Shown here piece after piece: positions 1-7,803 of a stretch of 47,497 nucleotides of DNA; the first letter of the stretch is position 1, and every line of letters starts with the position of its first letter. A program made the position numbers and the translations under genes. The notes beneath the pieces were generated by a model. It was not told where the DNA came from. It did no database searches and saw only the letters and a list, made by a program, of their open reading frames with translations. The DNA comes from an uncultured Bacteroidota bacterium (GTDB taxonomy: Bacteria > Bacteroidota > Bacteroidia > Bacteroidales > P3). The stretch lies in NCBI GenBank assembly GCA_902778925.1, contig CACYZN010000028.1, positions 1 through 47,497 on the forward strand. Direction: 5' to 3'.

Positions 1-131
1 GGTAGTTCTTATGTACTTCTTATGTATTTCTTATGTATTTCTTATGTTTTAAACATAAATACAACATAAGAAATACATAAGAAGTACATAAGAACGACCC
101 TACCGGAAGGCTACCGGAGGGCTAGGGGAAC
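1..131. repeat. Long inverted-repeat element with 11-bp tandem arms (copy 1)
   Basis: The left half carries tandem 11-bp units of the type CTTCTTATGTA / TTTCTTATGTA. They run into a central TTTTAAACATAAATAC stretch and then return as the inverted complement (TACATAAGAAA / TACATAAGAAG). A purine-rich flank of the type CCGGAGGGCTAGGGG follows at about 107-127. The element lies just past the 3' end of the radical SAM gene and is cut by the window edge, so its true left limit is unknown. The same arms recur almost identically at 28470-28556, and the architecture recurs with a different unit at 16741-16831. Confidence 0.85.
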
Positions 132-143
132 GATGGAAAAGGG

Positions 144-2042
144 CTATCGGCGGCCTGGTTTTCTACGGCCGGAAGCTACTGACACTGAGCCGAAAAGGCA
201 CGGAATATAGGCCTCGCAGCCGGCGCGGCGCAGACTCTGTTCGATGGCGCGGCGCTCGTCGGGCCGGTAGAAGAAGAAAAGGCGCCGCTGGTCGGCCTTG
301 TCGCCGGGGGTGGTGGCCACGTAGACGGGCTTCATGGTCGAGGGGTCGATGCCGGTGTAGTACATCTCGGTGCTGAGCGTCATGGGTGTCGGGGTGAAGT
401 CCTGTATCTGCTCCAACCGGTAGCCCATGCGCTTCATCTCCAGCGCCAGCTCGGCCATGTCCTGCAGGCGACAGCCGGGGTGGCTGCTAATAAAATAAGG
501 TATCAACTGATACTTCAAGTCTGCCTGCCTACAGACCTCATCGAAGCGGCGTTTCGTTTCCTTGAACAGTGCGAACGAGGGCTTGCGCATCAGCGCCAGA
601 ACGGCCTCGGAAGTGTGCTCCGGCGCCACCTTCAGTCGGCCGCTGGTGTGGTGCAAGACCACCTGGCGAAAATACTCCCAGCCGTGATTATCGGGCTGGA
701 ACAGGTCGCAGCGGATGCCGCTTCCGACGTAGAGGTGCTTGACCTTGGGGTTGGAGGCCACACGGCGCAGGAGGTCGATCATGGGCCGGTGGTCGCTGTC
801 GAGGTTCTTGCACATTGTGGGCATCGAGCAGCTGTAGCGGGAGCACCGGCGGCACAGGTCGGGGTTCTTGCCCCGCATGCGCCACATGTTGGCCGAGGGA
901 CCGCCGAGGTCGGTCAGCACGCCGTGGAAGTCGGGGTCTTGTGTGATGAGGTTTACCTCATTGAGTATCGACTCCTCGCTGCGGCTGGCTATCTGCTTGC
1001 CCTGGTGGGCGCTGATGGTGCAGAACGAGCAGCCGCCGAAGCAGCCGCGGTGGGTGTTGACGCTCCAGCGTATCATCTCGAAGGCCGGTATTGGGCCGCG
1101 CTTTTTGTATTTTGGGTGCGGCAGACGCATGTAGGGCAGGTCGAAACTGGCGTCAATCTCGGCGGTGGTCATGGGCGGCTCGGGCGGGTTGACGACCACC
1201 AGGCGGTCGCCGTGGCGCTGCACCAGCGTGGCCGCCTCGATTTTATTGCTCTCCAGCTCGATAACGTGGTAATTCTCAGCCTCTGCGCGCTTGCTCTTCA
1301 AGCATTCCTCGAAGGAGTGCAGCTCGATAAGTGGAGAGTGGAGAGTGGAGAGTGGAGAACCTGCTGGCGCGTCAGCCCGTTCTCCGTTCTCCGTTCTCCA
1401 CTCTCCGCTCTCCGCTCTCCACTCTCCACTCTCCACTCTATATGCCACCTGCGGAAGTGAGTAGCAGGCCTCGATGCCTTTGCCCTCGTCGAGCAGACGG
1501 GCTATCTTGAGGGTCGTCCTCTCCCCCATCCCGTAGTTGAGCAGGTCGGCGGGGGTATCGATCAATATGCTGGGAAACAGGCGGTCGTCCCAGTAATCGT
1601 AGTGTGCCAGGCGGCGCATCGAGGCCTCGATGCCGGCCATTATGACGGGCACGTCGGGATAGAGCTGCTTCAGTATGCGGGTGTAGACGTAGGTGGCGCG
1701 GTCGGGACGGAAGCCGGCCTGCCCGCCAGGGGTGTAGGCGTCGTCGTGGCGCAGACGGCGCGCGGCGGTATAGTGGTTCACCATGCTGTCCATGGCGCCG
1801 CTGGTGACGCCGAAGAAGAGCCGCGGGGCGCCGAACTTGCGGAAGTCACGCAGGTCGTCGCGCCAGTTGGGCTGCGGGATGATGGCCACGCGGTAGCCGG
1901 CGGCCTCGAGCGTACGTCCGATGACGGCGGTACCGAACGACGGGTGGTCAATGTAGGCATCGCCCGTTACGAGCACCACGTCCACCTGCTCCCACCCGAG
2001 GCGCTTCACCTCGTCCAACGTTATCGGCAAGAAATGTCCCAT
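144..2042 (-). CDS. ygiQ: YgiQ-family radical SAM protein with an in-frame repeat insertion
   Basis: A 632-residue protein of the YgiQ/UPF0313 family, whose substrate is unknown. The radical SAM cluster-binding motif HRGCFGGCSFC is at residues 331-341 (Cys334, Cys338, Cys341). The N-terminal region (WEQVDVVLVTGDAYIDHPSF) and the segment IELHSFEECLK are typical of the family. I start it at the ATG at 2042 (MGHFLPIT); a longer open frame upstream runs back through a repeat into pgk and is not family-like. Residues 202-238, between SLPQVAY and IELHSF, are a foreign-looking block (VESGEWRAESGEWR ... SPLSTLHSPL) encoded by a 7-bp repeat hairpin. The gene is 59 bp downstream of pgk, probably in the same transcript. 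A hairpin sits 6 nt before the start codon. The identification is firm; whether the inserted copy is functional is unknown. Confidence 0.93.
   Translation of the reverse strand: MGHFLPITLDEVKRLGWEQVDVVLVTGDAYIDHPSFGTAVIGRTLEAAGYRVAIIPQPNWRDDLRDFRKFGAPRLFFGVTSGAMDSMVNHYTAARRLRHDDAYTPGGQAGFRPDRATYVYTRILKQLYPDVPVIMAGIEASMRRLAHYDYWDDRLFPSILIDTPADLLNYGMGERTTLKIARLLDEGKGIEACYSLPQVAYRVESGEWRAESGEWRTENGERADAPAGSPLSTLHSPLIELHSFEECLKSKRAEAENYHVIELESNKIEAATLVQRHGDRLVVVNPPEPPMTTAEIDASFDLPYMRLPHPKYKKRGPIPAFEMIRWSVNTHRGCFGGCSFCTISAHQGKQIASRSEESILNEVNLITQDPDFHGVLTDLGGPSANMWRMRGKNPDLCRRCSRYSCSMPTMCKNLDSDHRPMIDLLRRVASNPKVKHLYVGSGIRCDLFQPDNHGWEYFRQVVLHHTSGRLKVAPEHTSEAVLALMRKPSFALFKETKRRFDEVCRQADLKYQLIPYFISSHPGCRLQDMAELALEMKRMGYRLEQIQDFTPTPMTLSTEMYYTGIDPSTMKPVYVATTPGDKADQRRLFFFYRPDERRAIEQSLRRAGCEAYIPCLFGSVSVASGRRKPGRR
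1331..1439. repeat. 7-bp tandem repeats as inverted arms inside ygiQ
   Basis: The left arm (1331-1358) is four units of GTGGAGA. After a loop of about 20 nt, the right arm (1379-1439) carries seven or so inverted units of CTCTCCA and variants (TTCTCCG, CTCTCCG). The element lies wholly within the radical SAM reading frame and adds about 37 residues. The unit contains no stop codon in any frame on either strand. The same 7-bp unit occurs as a single arm at 26825-26860 inside another gene. Confidence 0.88.
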
Positions 2043-2048
2043 AAAAAG

Positions 2049-2084
2049 AAGGTCCTTAAAGTCCCTAAAGACCTTAAGGACCTT
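2049..2084. repeat. Palindromic repeat directly upstream of the ygiQ start
   Basis: Perfect 11-bp arms AAGGTCCTTAA (2049-2059) and TTAAGGACCTT (2074-2084) flank a 14-nt spacer that itself looks like degenerate copies of the arm (AGTCCCTAAAGACC). The element fills most of the 59-bp gap between pgk and ygiQ and begins 6 nt from the ygiQ ATG, so in mRNA it would occupy the ribosome-binding region. Confidence 0.7.
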
Positions 2085-2101
2085 GTCGGTCGTTATTGAG
2101 A

Positions 2102-3298
2102 TTAGTCTTGGATGGCTTTGATGCCGGGGAGGACCTTGCCTTCGAGGTACTCGAGCATGGCGCCGCCACCGGTGGAGACGTAGCTCATCTGGTCGGCGAG
2201 GTGCATCTGCTTGACGGCAGCCACCGAGTCGCCACCACCCACAGCTGCGAAGCAACCCTGCTTGCAGGCGTCGGCGACGCTCTGGGCTATGTCGCGAGTA
2301 CCCTTGGCGAAGGTGTCGAGCTCGAAGACGCCGGCAGGGCCGTTCCAGAGGATGGTCTTGGAAGACAGGATGATGTCGCGTATGGCCTTGCAGCTCTCGG
2401 GGCCGCAGTCCATACTCTCCCAGCCGTCGGGCACTTCGCCGGAGGGGACAATCTGGGTGTTGGCGTCGTTGCCGAACTTGTCGCCGATGACGCTGTCGAC
2501 GGGCAGATAGTACTTCACGCCCTTCTCGTCCATGCGGCGCATGAGCTCCTTGGCCAGGTCGAGCTTGTCGTCCTCGCAGATGGAGTTGCCAATGCGGCCA
2601 CCGAGAGCCTTGGTGAAGGTGTAGCGCATGCCGCCGATGATGATCATGTTGTCGACCTTGTCGAGCAGGTTCTCGAGGATGCCGATCTTGCTGCTGACCT
2701 TGGAGCCACCGATGATGGCGGTGAAGGGACGCGGCGGGTTCTGCATCAGCTTCTCGAGGTTGCGCACCTCGTTCTCCATCAGGAAGCCGAAGTATTTGTC
2801 GTTGGGGAAGAAGCGGGCGATGACGGCGGTGGAGGAGTGCTCGCGGTGGGCGGCACCGAAGGCGTCGTTGATGTAGCAGTCGCCGAGGGCGGCCAGCTGG
2901 CGGGCGAGGTCTTCGCCGCCTTTGGTCTCTTCGGGGTAGAAGCGAATGTTCTCGAGGAGCATCACTTCGCCACCCTTCAGCTCTTTGGCCATCTGCTCGG
3001 GCTTGCCACTGCCGAGGAGTTCCTGAGTGAACTTCACGGGGCGACCGATGAGGGTCTCGAGGTATTTGGCCACCGGCTCGAGGGTCAGTTCGGGCTCGAA
3101 GCCGCCTTTTTTGGGACGGCCGAAGTGGGCCATGATGATGATGGCGGCACCATCCTTGAGGAGCTTCTCGATGGTGGGCATCGACTCGCGCATACGGGTG
3201 TCGTCGGTGATGTGCTTCTGGTCGTCCATAGGGACGTTGAAGTCGACGCGCAGCAGCACTTTCTTGCCTGCGAAGTTGGTATCTTTTATGCTTTTCAT
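2102..3298 (-). CDS. pgk: Phosphoglycerate kinase
   Basis: Phosphoglycerate kinase, which transfers phosphate between 1,3-bisphosphoglycerate and ADP in glycolysis. The 398-residue chain has the usual family length. Visible signatures are KKVLLRVDFNVPMD near the N-terminus, HFGRPKKGG, the hinge region around LWNGPAGVFE, and the C-terminal nucleotide loop GGGDSVAAVK. I start it at ATG 3298 (MKSIKDTNF). The longer open frame upstream reads through a 9-bp repeat (NKPIKP) and into atpB. It is 22 bp downstream of atpB in the same direction, so an ATP-making glycolytic gene appears cotranscribed with an ATP synthase subunit gene. Confidence 0.96.
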   Translation of the reverse strand: MKSIKDTNFAGKKVLLRVDFNVPMDDQKHITDDTRMRESMPTIEKLLKDGAAIIIMAHFGRPKKGGFEPELTLEPVAKYLETLIGRPVKFTQELLGSGKPEQMAKELKGGEVMLLENIRFYPEETKGGEDLARQLAALGDCYINDAFGAAHREHSSTAVIARFFPNDKYFGFLMENEVRNLEKLMQNPPRPFTAIIGGSKVSSKIGILENLLDKVDNMIIIGGMRYTFTKALGGRIGNSICEDDKLDLAKELMRRMDEKGVKYYLPVDSVIGDKFGNDANTQIVPSGEVPDGWESMDCGPESCKAIRDIILSSKTILWNGPAGVFELDTFAKGTRDIAQSVADACKQGCFAAVGGGDSVAAVKQMHLADQMSYVSTGGGAMLEYLEGKVLPGIKAIQD

Positions 3299-3326
3299 GG
3301 GTTTTATGGGTTTATTGGGTTTATTC
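3299..3326. repeat. 9-bp repeat spacer between atpB and pgk
   Basis: On the minus strand the gap reads as three successive units: ATAAACCCA, ATAAACCCA, TAAAACCCA. The first unit carries the TAA stop of atpB, and the last runs directly into the ATG of pgk. In frame the repeat would read as an NKP/IKP-type peptide. The spacer is therefore made entirely of repeat. Confidence 0.6.
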
Positions 3327-4400
3327 TGCGTGATGGGGCTCTGCGACAGCCATGCCGATGTAGAGGGCTGTGAGCATGGTGAAGACGAAAGCCTGGATAT
3401 AGGCCACAAGGCATTCGAGCAGCGAGATAAAGACACTGAACAGCACGCTCACCACAGAGACGGCACCGCCGACTGCCGGGCCAAAGAGGTTGCTCAGGAT
3501 AAAGATGATTACGATAAAGCCAAGTATGACGATATGGCCGGCCGTCATGTTGGCAAAGAGTCGAATCATAAGTACGACGGGCTTGGTGAAGACACCCACC
3601 AGCTCGACGAGCGGCATCAGGGGGAAAATCTTGAGCCAAGCCGGCACGCCGGGCGTGTTGAAGATGTCGGTCCAGTAATGGCGATTACCGCTGATATTGG
3701 TTATGAAGAAGGTTATAACTGCGAGTGTGGCGGTAACGGCCAGATTGCCGGTTATATTGGCACCTGCCGGGAAGAAAGGTATCAAACCAAGGATATTGCA
3801 GAGGAAGATAAAGAAGAAGAGTGTGAGCAGGTAAGGCAAGTATCGCTGATACTTGTGCTCCCCTATCATAGGCTTGGCAATACTGTCGCGGACAAAGACC
3901 ACCAGCATCTCGACGAGGCTCTGCAGTCCGTGGGGAGCCTGGTTGGGGCGCTTCTTGTAGCCGGCACGTGCCACGAAGACTATGACTATCAGCAGCACTA
4001 CGGCTATCATAATGGCAGCGGAAGTCTTGGTGATGCTCAAATCGAGCGGTGCCGCGCCGGTCAGGTTGCCAGCCTCGTCGACACACACTATCTCTTCTTT
4101 CTCGGCACCGCCGCCCACAAGACGATAGCCCTTGTAGTCGGCATGTCCGTGGTGGAAACGACTCGACATAAAGACGTCGAGATGTCCGTTGTTCCACAGT
4201 ATCACAGGCAAGGGTATTGCCACAGCATGCTCAGCTCCATCGCTTGTTTTGTAGTCGAACATGTGCCACGAATGGGCGTCGGTCACGTGGCCTATTATCA
4301 TAGAACCGGGGGCAAAGCCGGTCTCTGCTTCTTCGGCATGCAAAGTGGCAGGTAGTGCCATGAGCATGACGGCAAACAGTAGGCCCAAGAGTTTCTTCAT
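3321..4400 (-). CDS. atpB: ATP synthase F0 subunit a
   Basis: Membrane subunit a of F0F1 ATP synthase, which forms the proton half-channels against the c-ring. The 359-residue protein begins with a signal peptide (MKKLLGLLFAVMLMALPATLHA). A periplasmic domain of about 100 residues follows, as is usual in Bacteroidota, and then the membrane core from about residue 125. The essential arginine helix is visible as LMIRLFANMTAGH (Arg280). The start at ATG 4400 is one base after the stop of the small upstream gene. No other ATP synthase gene (atpE, F, H, A, G, D, C) is present anywhere in this window. That differs from the usual clustered arrangement, so the rest of the operon must lie elsewhere. 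Confidence 0.95.
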   Translation of the reverse strand: MKKLLGLLFAVMLMALPATLHAEEAETGFAPGSMIIGHVTDAHSWHMFDYKTSDGAEHAVAIPLPVILWNNGHLDVFMSSRFHHGHADYKGYRLVGGGAEKEEIVCVDEAGNLTGAAPLDLSITKTSAAIMIAVVLLIVIVFVARAGYKKRPNQAPHGLQSLVEMLVVFVRDSIAKPMIGEHKYQRYLPYLLTLFFFIFLCNILGLIPFFPAGANITGNLAVTATLAVITFFITNISGNRHYWTDIFNTPGVPAWLKIFPLMPLVELVGVFTKPVVLMIRLFANMTAGHIVILGFIVIIFILSNLFGPAVGGAVSVVSVLFSVFISLLECLVAYIQAFVFTMLTALYIGMAVAEPHHAE

Positions 4401-4401
4401 C

Positions 4402-4650
4402 TTAATCCTTGTTATTTACCTTTGTTGTCTGATTGAAAATATCTATCTGCAAAGTATCGAAAAGACGCAACTGGTTCTCGTCGGAAAGGGTGTTGGCGGC
4501 ACTTGCCACCTGTCGCAGCGATTGGCGAACCAGACGCGCCAGAGCCGTGGGACGATCTATGCCACACGTGGCAGCATAGACCGTCAGACGGTGCATCTCG
4601 TTCTCCGAGAGCGACACTGTGTACTTCCTCTTTTTCGGTACTTTCGGCAT
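4402..4650 (-). CDS. Small ribbon-helix-helix-like protein
   Basis: An 82-residue basic protein of unknown role. The segment RKYTVSLSENEMHRLTVYAA followed by TALARLVRQSL looks like the strand-helix-helix layout of MetJ/Arc or CopG-type DNA-binding proteins. This is a pattern judgement, not a firm family match. Its ATG shares one base with the stop codon of the DUF2723 gene (TGATG), and its stop lies one base before atpB, so it is translationally coupled on both sides. It may regulate its own operon or simply be a conserved linker gene. Confidence 0.7.
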   Translation of the reverse strand: MPKVPKKRKYTVSLSENEMHRLTVYAATCGIDRPTALARLVRQSLRQVASAANTLSDENQLRLFDTLQIDIFNQTTKVNNKD

Positions 4651-7600
4651 CAGTTATAATACATGGTAGTATTGAAAGCGGAGAGTATCGTCTTGCAACG
4701 GGCCGAGAGGGAATCATCATTCAGGTCCTGGTCTGCCATATCGCTGAGCAGAGACATGAACTGCAAATCGCTCTGAAGCGCCGAACGCACGCCAGCCGCC
4801 TTCTCGCCCTTGAACTGCGAGAGGTAGGAAATCTCCTGGTCATAGTACTTGAAGGCATTTTCCCACAAGGTGCGTGCTTTTTCGATACCGTAGATTTCTT
4901 TGTAGAGGTTCACTACATCGACACGGACACTGTTGGTGGCCACATAGACCGAGTATATGTCGTTGGGGAAGTTGGGGGCCGGGAAATTGGCCTCTGCAAG
5001 GTCAAGTAGCTGTTTGGCTTTAACCGTGTCGCCTTTCATATATTTATCATAGGCCAGCATGAGCATAGACTGACGCTGCACGGTACCCATGTTGAGGCTT
5101 ATGGGATCAACATAGATGTCGCTGTTCAGGTTGCCCCACTTCAAAGGCTCGCCATCTACACCGTTGATGAAGTAGTCGGCTGTGGTCGAGGTGTAACGCT
5201 CACCTTGTCTCGGATAAGGTATCAACTTTTGGTTCATACCATCCTGTATCGAGTAGGAATAAATCGGGGTGAAGACATCTTGAATATAGCCCGGGTTCAT
5301 GATATTTATGTCGCGCATGAACTTGTTGGTGCCAATGATGTCAAGAATCATCATCTCGTGGCGGTAGAGCATCGACTTGTTGATTTCCCAGCGTATCTCG
5401 GGATTGACGCGGTCGGCAATCTCGGCCGGGATAACACCTGCTTCCACCAGTGCCGGTATGTCGAGGGTTATCTTGAAGCGCTTGGTAGGCACATACATTA
5501 TGGTCTCGCCGCTGCGCTGGTCGCGCAGAGAGAAGCGTTCGGGCTTGTCGCGCAACAAAGCCAGCACTTCCGACACCTCGAGGTAGTCGTTGGAGCGGTC
5601 CATCACATAGAAGACATCCTTACCGAGACCATAGTAGCTCTTGGGCAGTGTGAAGGGCAGTGCATCGCTTTCGTAGAGCTTGTTGTAGAGCTGCTCAACA
5701 TACCAGTACATACCCGAGAGCGTATAGTTGAGTATACGCACATCGGTACGGGTGCCTTCCACTTCCTGTGCATACCACAGGGGGAAGGTGTCGTTGTCGC
5801 CGAAGGTGATGAGTACACCGTTCTTCTTAACACTCTTGAGGTAGTTCTGGGCGAAGTCGCGGGCTGCATACTTCTCCGAGCGGTCGTGGTCATCCCAGTT
5901 CTCGGCAGCCATCAGACACGGCACACCGGCCATGCAAGCCACAAAGACTATCGGCATAACAACCTTGTAGGCCTTACCTTCGTTCTTCTTGAAGAGCTTG
6001 CTTATCCACTCTGACAGTGCCATCACACCCAATCCTATCCAGATGGCGTAGAAGCTGAATGAGCCCACGAAGGCATAGTCGCGCTCACGCGGCTGTTTGG
6101 GTGGCATGTTCAGATAGATGGCAATGGCCAGACCGGTCATGAAGAACATAATGAACACTATGAAAGCGTCTTTTGGATGCTTGCGGATGTGGTATGCCAA
6201 GCCCAAAATACCGAGCAACAAAGGCAACATGTAGTATTTGTTGCGAGCCTTGTTGTTCTCCATAGCTTCGGGCAGGTTGTCCTGCGGGCCAAGGCGTGAC
6301 TCGTCGATGAACTTGATGCCGCTAATCCAGTTGCCCTTCAGATAGTCGCGGGTACCATCGTCGTTGAAGTAGTGGCCTTGCTCGTCGTTCTGTCGACCGG
6401 CGAAATTCCACATGAAATAACGCCAGTACATCCAACCTAGCTGGTAGCGGTTAAAGAACTTCAGGTTCTGGCTCGATGTGGGACGTTGGTTGCCGTAGGT
6501 CTTACCAGCCCAGTACTCGTAGAAACGAGGGTGGTCGCGTTTGGTATCGTCGCTCCACATGCGGGGGAAAACGCCAGTGTGCTGCTGGTTATAGACAAAC
6601 TTCTGGGCGTGGGCTGCCACAATGTAACGGTCTTTGCCCTCGGGGCTTTTGCCACGCACGTACTTGGTATATCCCTCCTTGACGCTGATAGGACGGCCTG
6701 CAGTATAGAACTGGCCGGAGAAGAGTGGCGTGTCACCATACTGCTCGCGGCCAAGGTAGGCACGCATCGCCACGGCATCCTTCGGGGCGTTCTCGTTGAG
6801 CGGAGTGTTGGTGTTTGCACGTATCACAAGCACAAAGAAGGTGCTGTAGCCAATCACCAGCATGGCGAAACTGAGGATGGCTGCGTTGAGCACAGGTTTG
6901 TTTTTGCGCTGGGTATACCAGAGGCCCCATATCACCAAAGCTGCCAACAATGTGAAGAAGAAGATGGTGCCGCTGTTGAACGGCAGACCCAGGGTGTTGA
7001 CGAAAAACACGTCGAAGGCCGAGTCGACATTCACAATGCCAGGGATGATACCCCACAGGATGATGCCAAGTGTGACCACCGACAACAAGCCTGTTACGAT
7101 AAAGCCCTTCCATGTTGTCTTGGGCCACTTCTTGAAGTAGACCACGTAGAATATGGCAGGTACAGTAAGCAAGTTGAGCAGGTGGACACCGATGGCCACA
7201 CCCACCAGCAGGCTTATCAATATGAGCCAGCGGAGCGAGTGCGGGTCGTCGCTCTGTTCCTCCCACTTCAGGATGGCCCAGAACACCAAGGCAGTGAAGA
7301 AGCTACTCATGGCGTAGACTTCGCCCTCGACGGCCGAGAACCAGAAGGTGTCGCTGAAGGTGTAGGCCAACGAGCCCACCACACCGGCTGCAAAGACGGC
7401 CCAGGTGCGCCAGTCTTTGAGGCTGGGATTCTTGGGGTCGGGCAGCAGATGTTTGCCCAAAAGGGTGATGGCCCAGAAGAGGAACAAGATGGTAAAGCCG
7501 CTACACACGGCCGACATGATATTCACTGCGTGGGCTGCCGTCTCGGGGCTGCTGAACATGGAGAACAGGCGTCCGATGAGCTGGAACGAGGGTGCTCCAG

Positions 7601-7754
7601 GAGGGTGTCCTACTTGCAGTTTAAAAGCGGTCGAGATATACTCACCGCAGTCCCACCACGAGGCGGTAGCTTCCGCCGTCATGATGTACACAGCACAGGC
7701 CACGGCACAGATGAGCCAGCCTATGATGTTGTTCGCTAGATGGTATTGTTTCAT
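4650..7754 (-). CDS. DUF2723 membrane protein, putative GT-C glycosyltransferase (GT117)
   Basis: A 1034-residue integral membrane protein of the DUF2723 family, which includes the catalytic region of the eukaryotic O-mannosyltransferase TMEM260. The N-terminal part has about eleven hydrophobic segments. After the first come the conserved motifs WWDCGEY (residues 33-39; Asp35 is a likely catalytic position) and GHPPGAP (49-55), and MPPKQPRERDYAF lies further on. The C-terminal 400 or so residues are soluble and probably outside the cytoplasm. The likely role is transfer of sugar from a lipid-linked donor to exported proteins; the substrate is not inferable. I use the ATG at 7754 rather than an upstream TTG. 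The arginine deiminase gene ends 49 bp upstream. Confidence 0.9.
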   Translation of the reverse strand: MKQYHLANNIIGWLICAVACAVYIMTAEATASWWDCGEYISTAFKLQVGHPPGAPSFQLIGRLFSMFSSPETAAHAVNIMSAVCSGFTILFLFWAITLLGKHLLPDPKNPSLKDWRTWAVFAAGVVGSLAYTFSDTFWFSAVEGEVYAMSSFFTALVFWAILKWEEQSDDPHSLRWLILISLLVGVAIGVHLLNLLTVPAIFYVVYFKKWPKTTWKGFIVTGLLSVVTLGIILWGIIPGIVNVDSAFDVFFVNTLGLPFNSGTIFFFTLLAALVIWGLWYTQRKNKPVLNAAILSFAMLVIGYSTFFVLVIRANTNTPLNENAPKDAVAMRAYLGREQYGDTPLFSGQFYTAGRPISVKEGYTKYVRGKSPEGKDRYIVAAHAQKFVYNQQHTGVFPRMWSDDTKRDHPRFYEYWAGKTYGNQRPTSSQNLKFFNRYQLGWMYWRYFMWNFAGRQNDEQGHYFNDDGTRDYLKGNWISGIKFIDESRLGPQDNLPEAMENNKARNKYYMLPLLLGILGLAYHIRKHPKDAFIVFIMFFMTGLAIAIYLNMPPKQPRERDYAFVGSFSFYAIWIGLGVMALSEWISKLFKKNEGKAYKVVMPIVFVACMAGVPCLMAAENWDDHDRSEKYAARDFAQNYLKSVKKNGVLITFGDNDTFPLWYAQEVEGTRTDVRILNYTLSGMYWYVEQLYNKLYESDALPFTLPKSYYGLGKDVFYVMDRSNDYLEVSEVLALLRDKPERFSLRDQRSGETIMYVPTKRFKITLDIPALVEAGVIPAEIADRVNPEIRWEINKSMLYRHEMMILDIIGTNKFMRDINIMNPGYIQDVFTPIYSYSIQDGMNQKLIPYPRQGERYTSTTADYFINGVDGEPLKWGNLNSDIYVDPISLNMGTVQRQSMLMLAYDKYMKGDTVKAKQLLDLAEANFPAPNFPNDIYSVYVATNSVRVDVVNLYKEIYGIEKARTLWENAFKYYDQEISYLSQFKGEKAAGVRSALQSDLQFMSLLSDMADQDLNDDSLSARCKTILSAFNTTMYYN

Positions 7755-7803
7755 TATTAAAGGTTTGTTGTTTTCTTTTTCGATGTCCAAGACTTCAATC
7801 CGC

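Noticed and set aside
480-1460. Open frame on the plus strand opposite ygiQ
   Set aside because: Antisense to a clear radical SAM gene; composition is of shadow type and it reads through the repeat without stops only because the unit is stop-free.
2096-3373. Open frame on the plus strand opposite pgk
   Set aside because: pgk is certain; the antisense frame is Val/Glu/Asp-rich and matches nothing I know.
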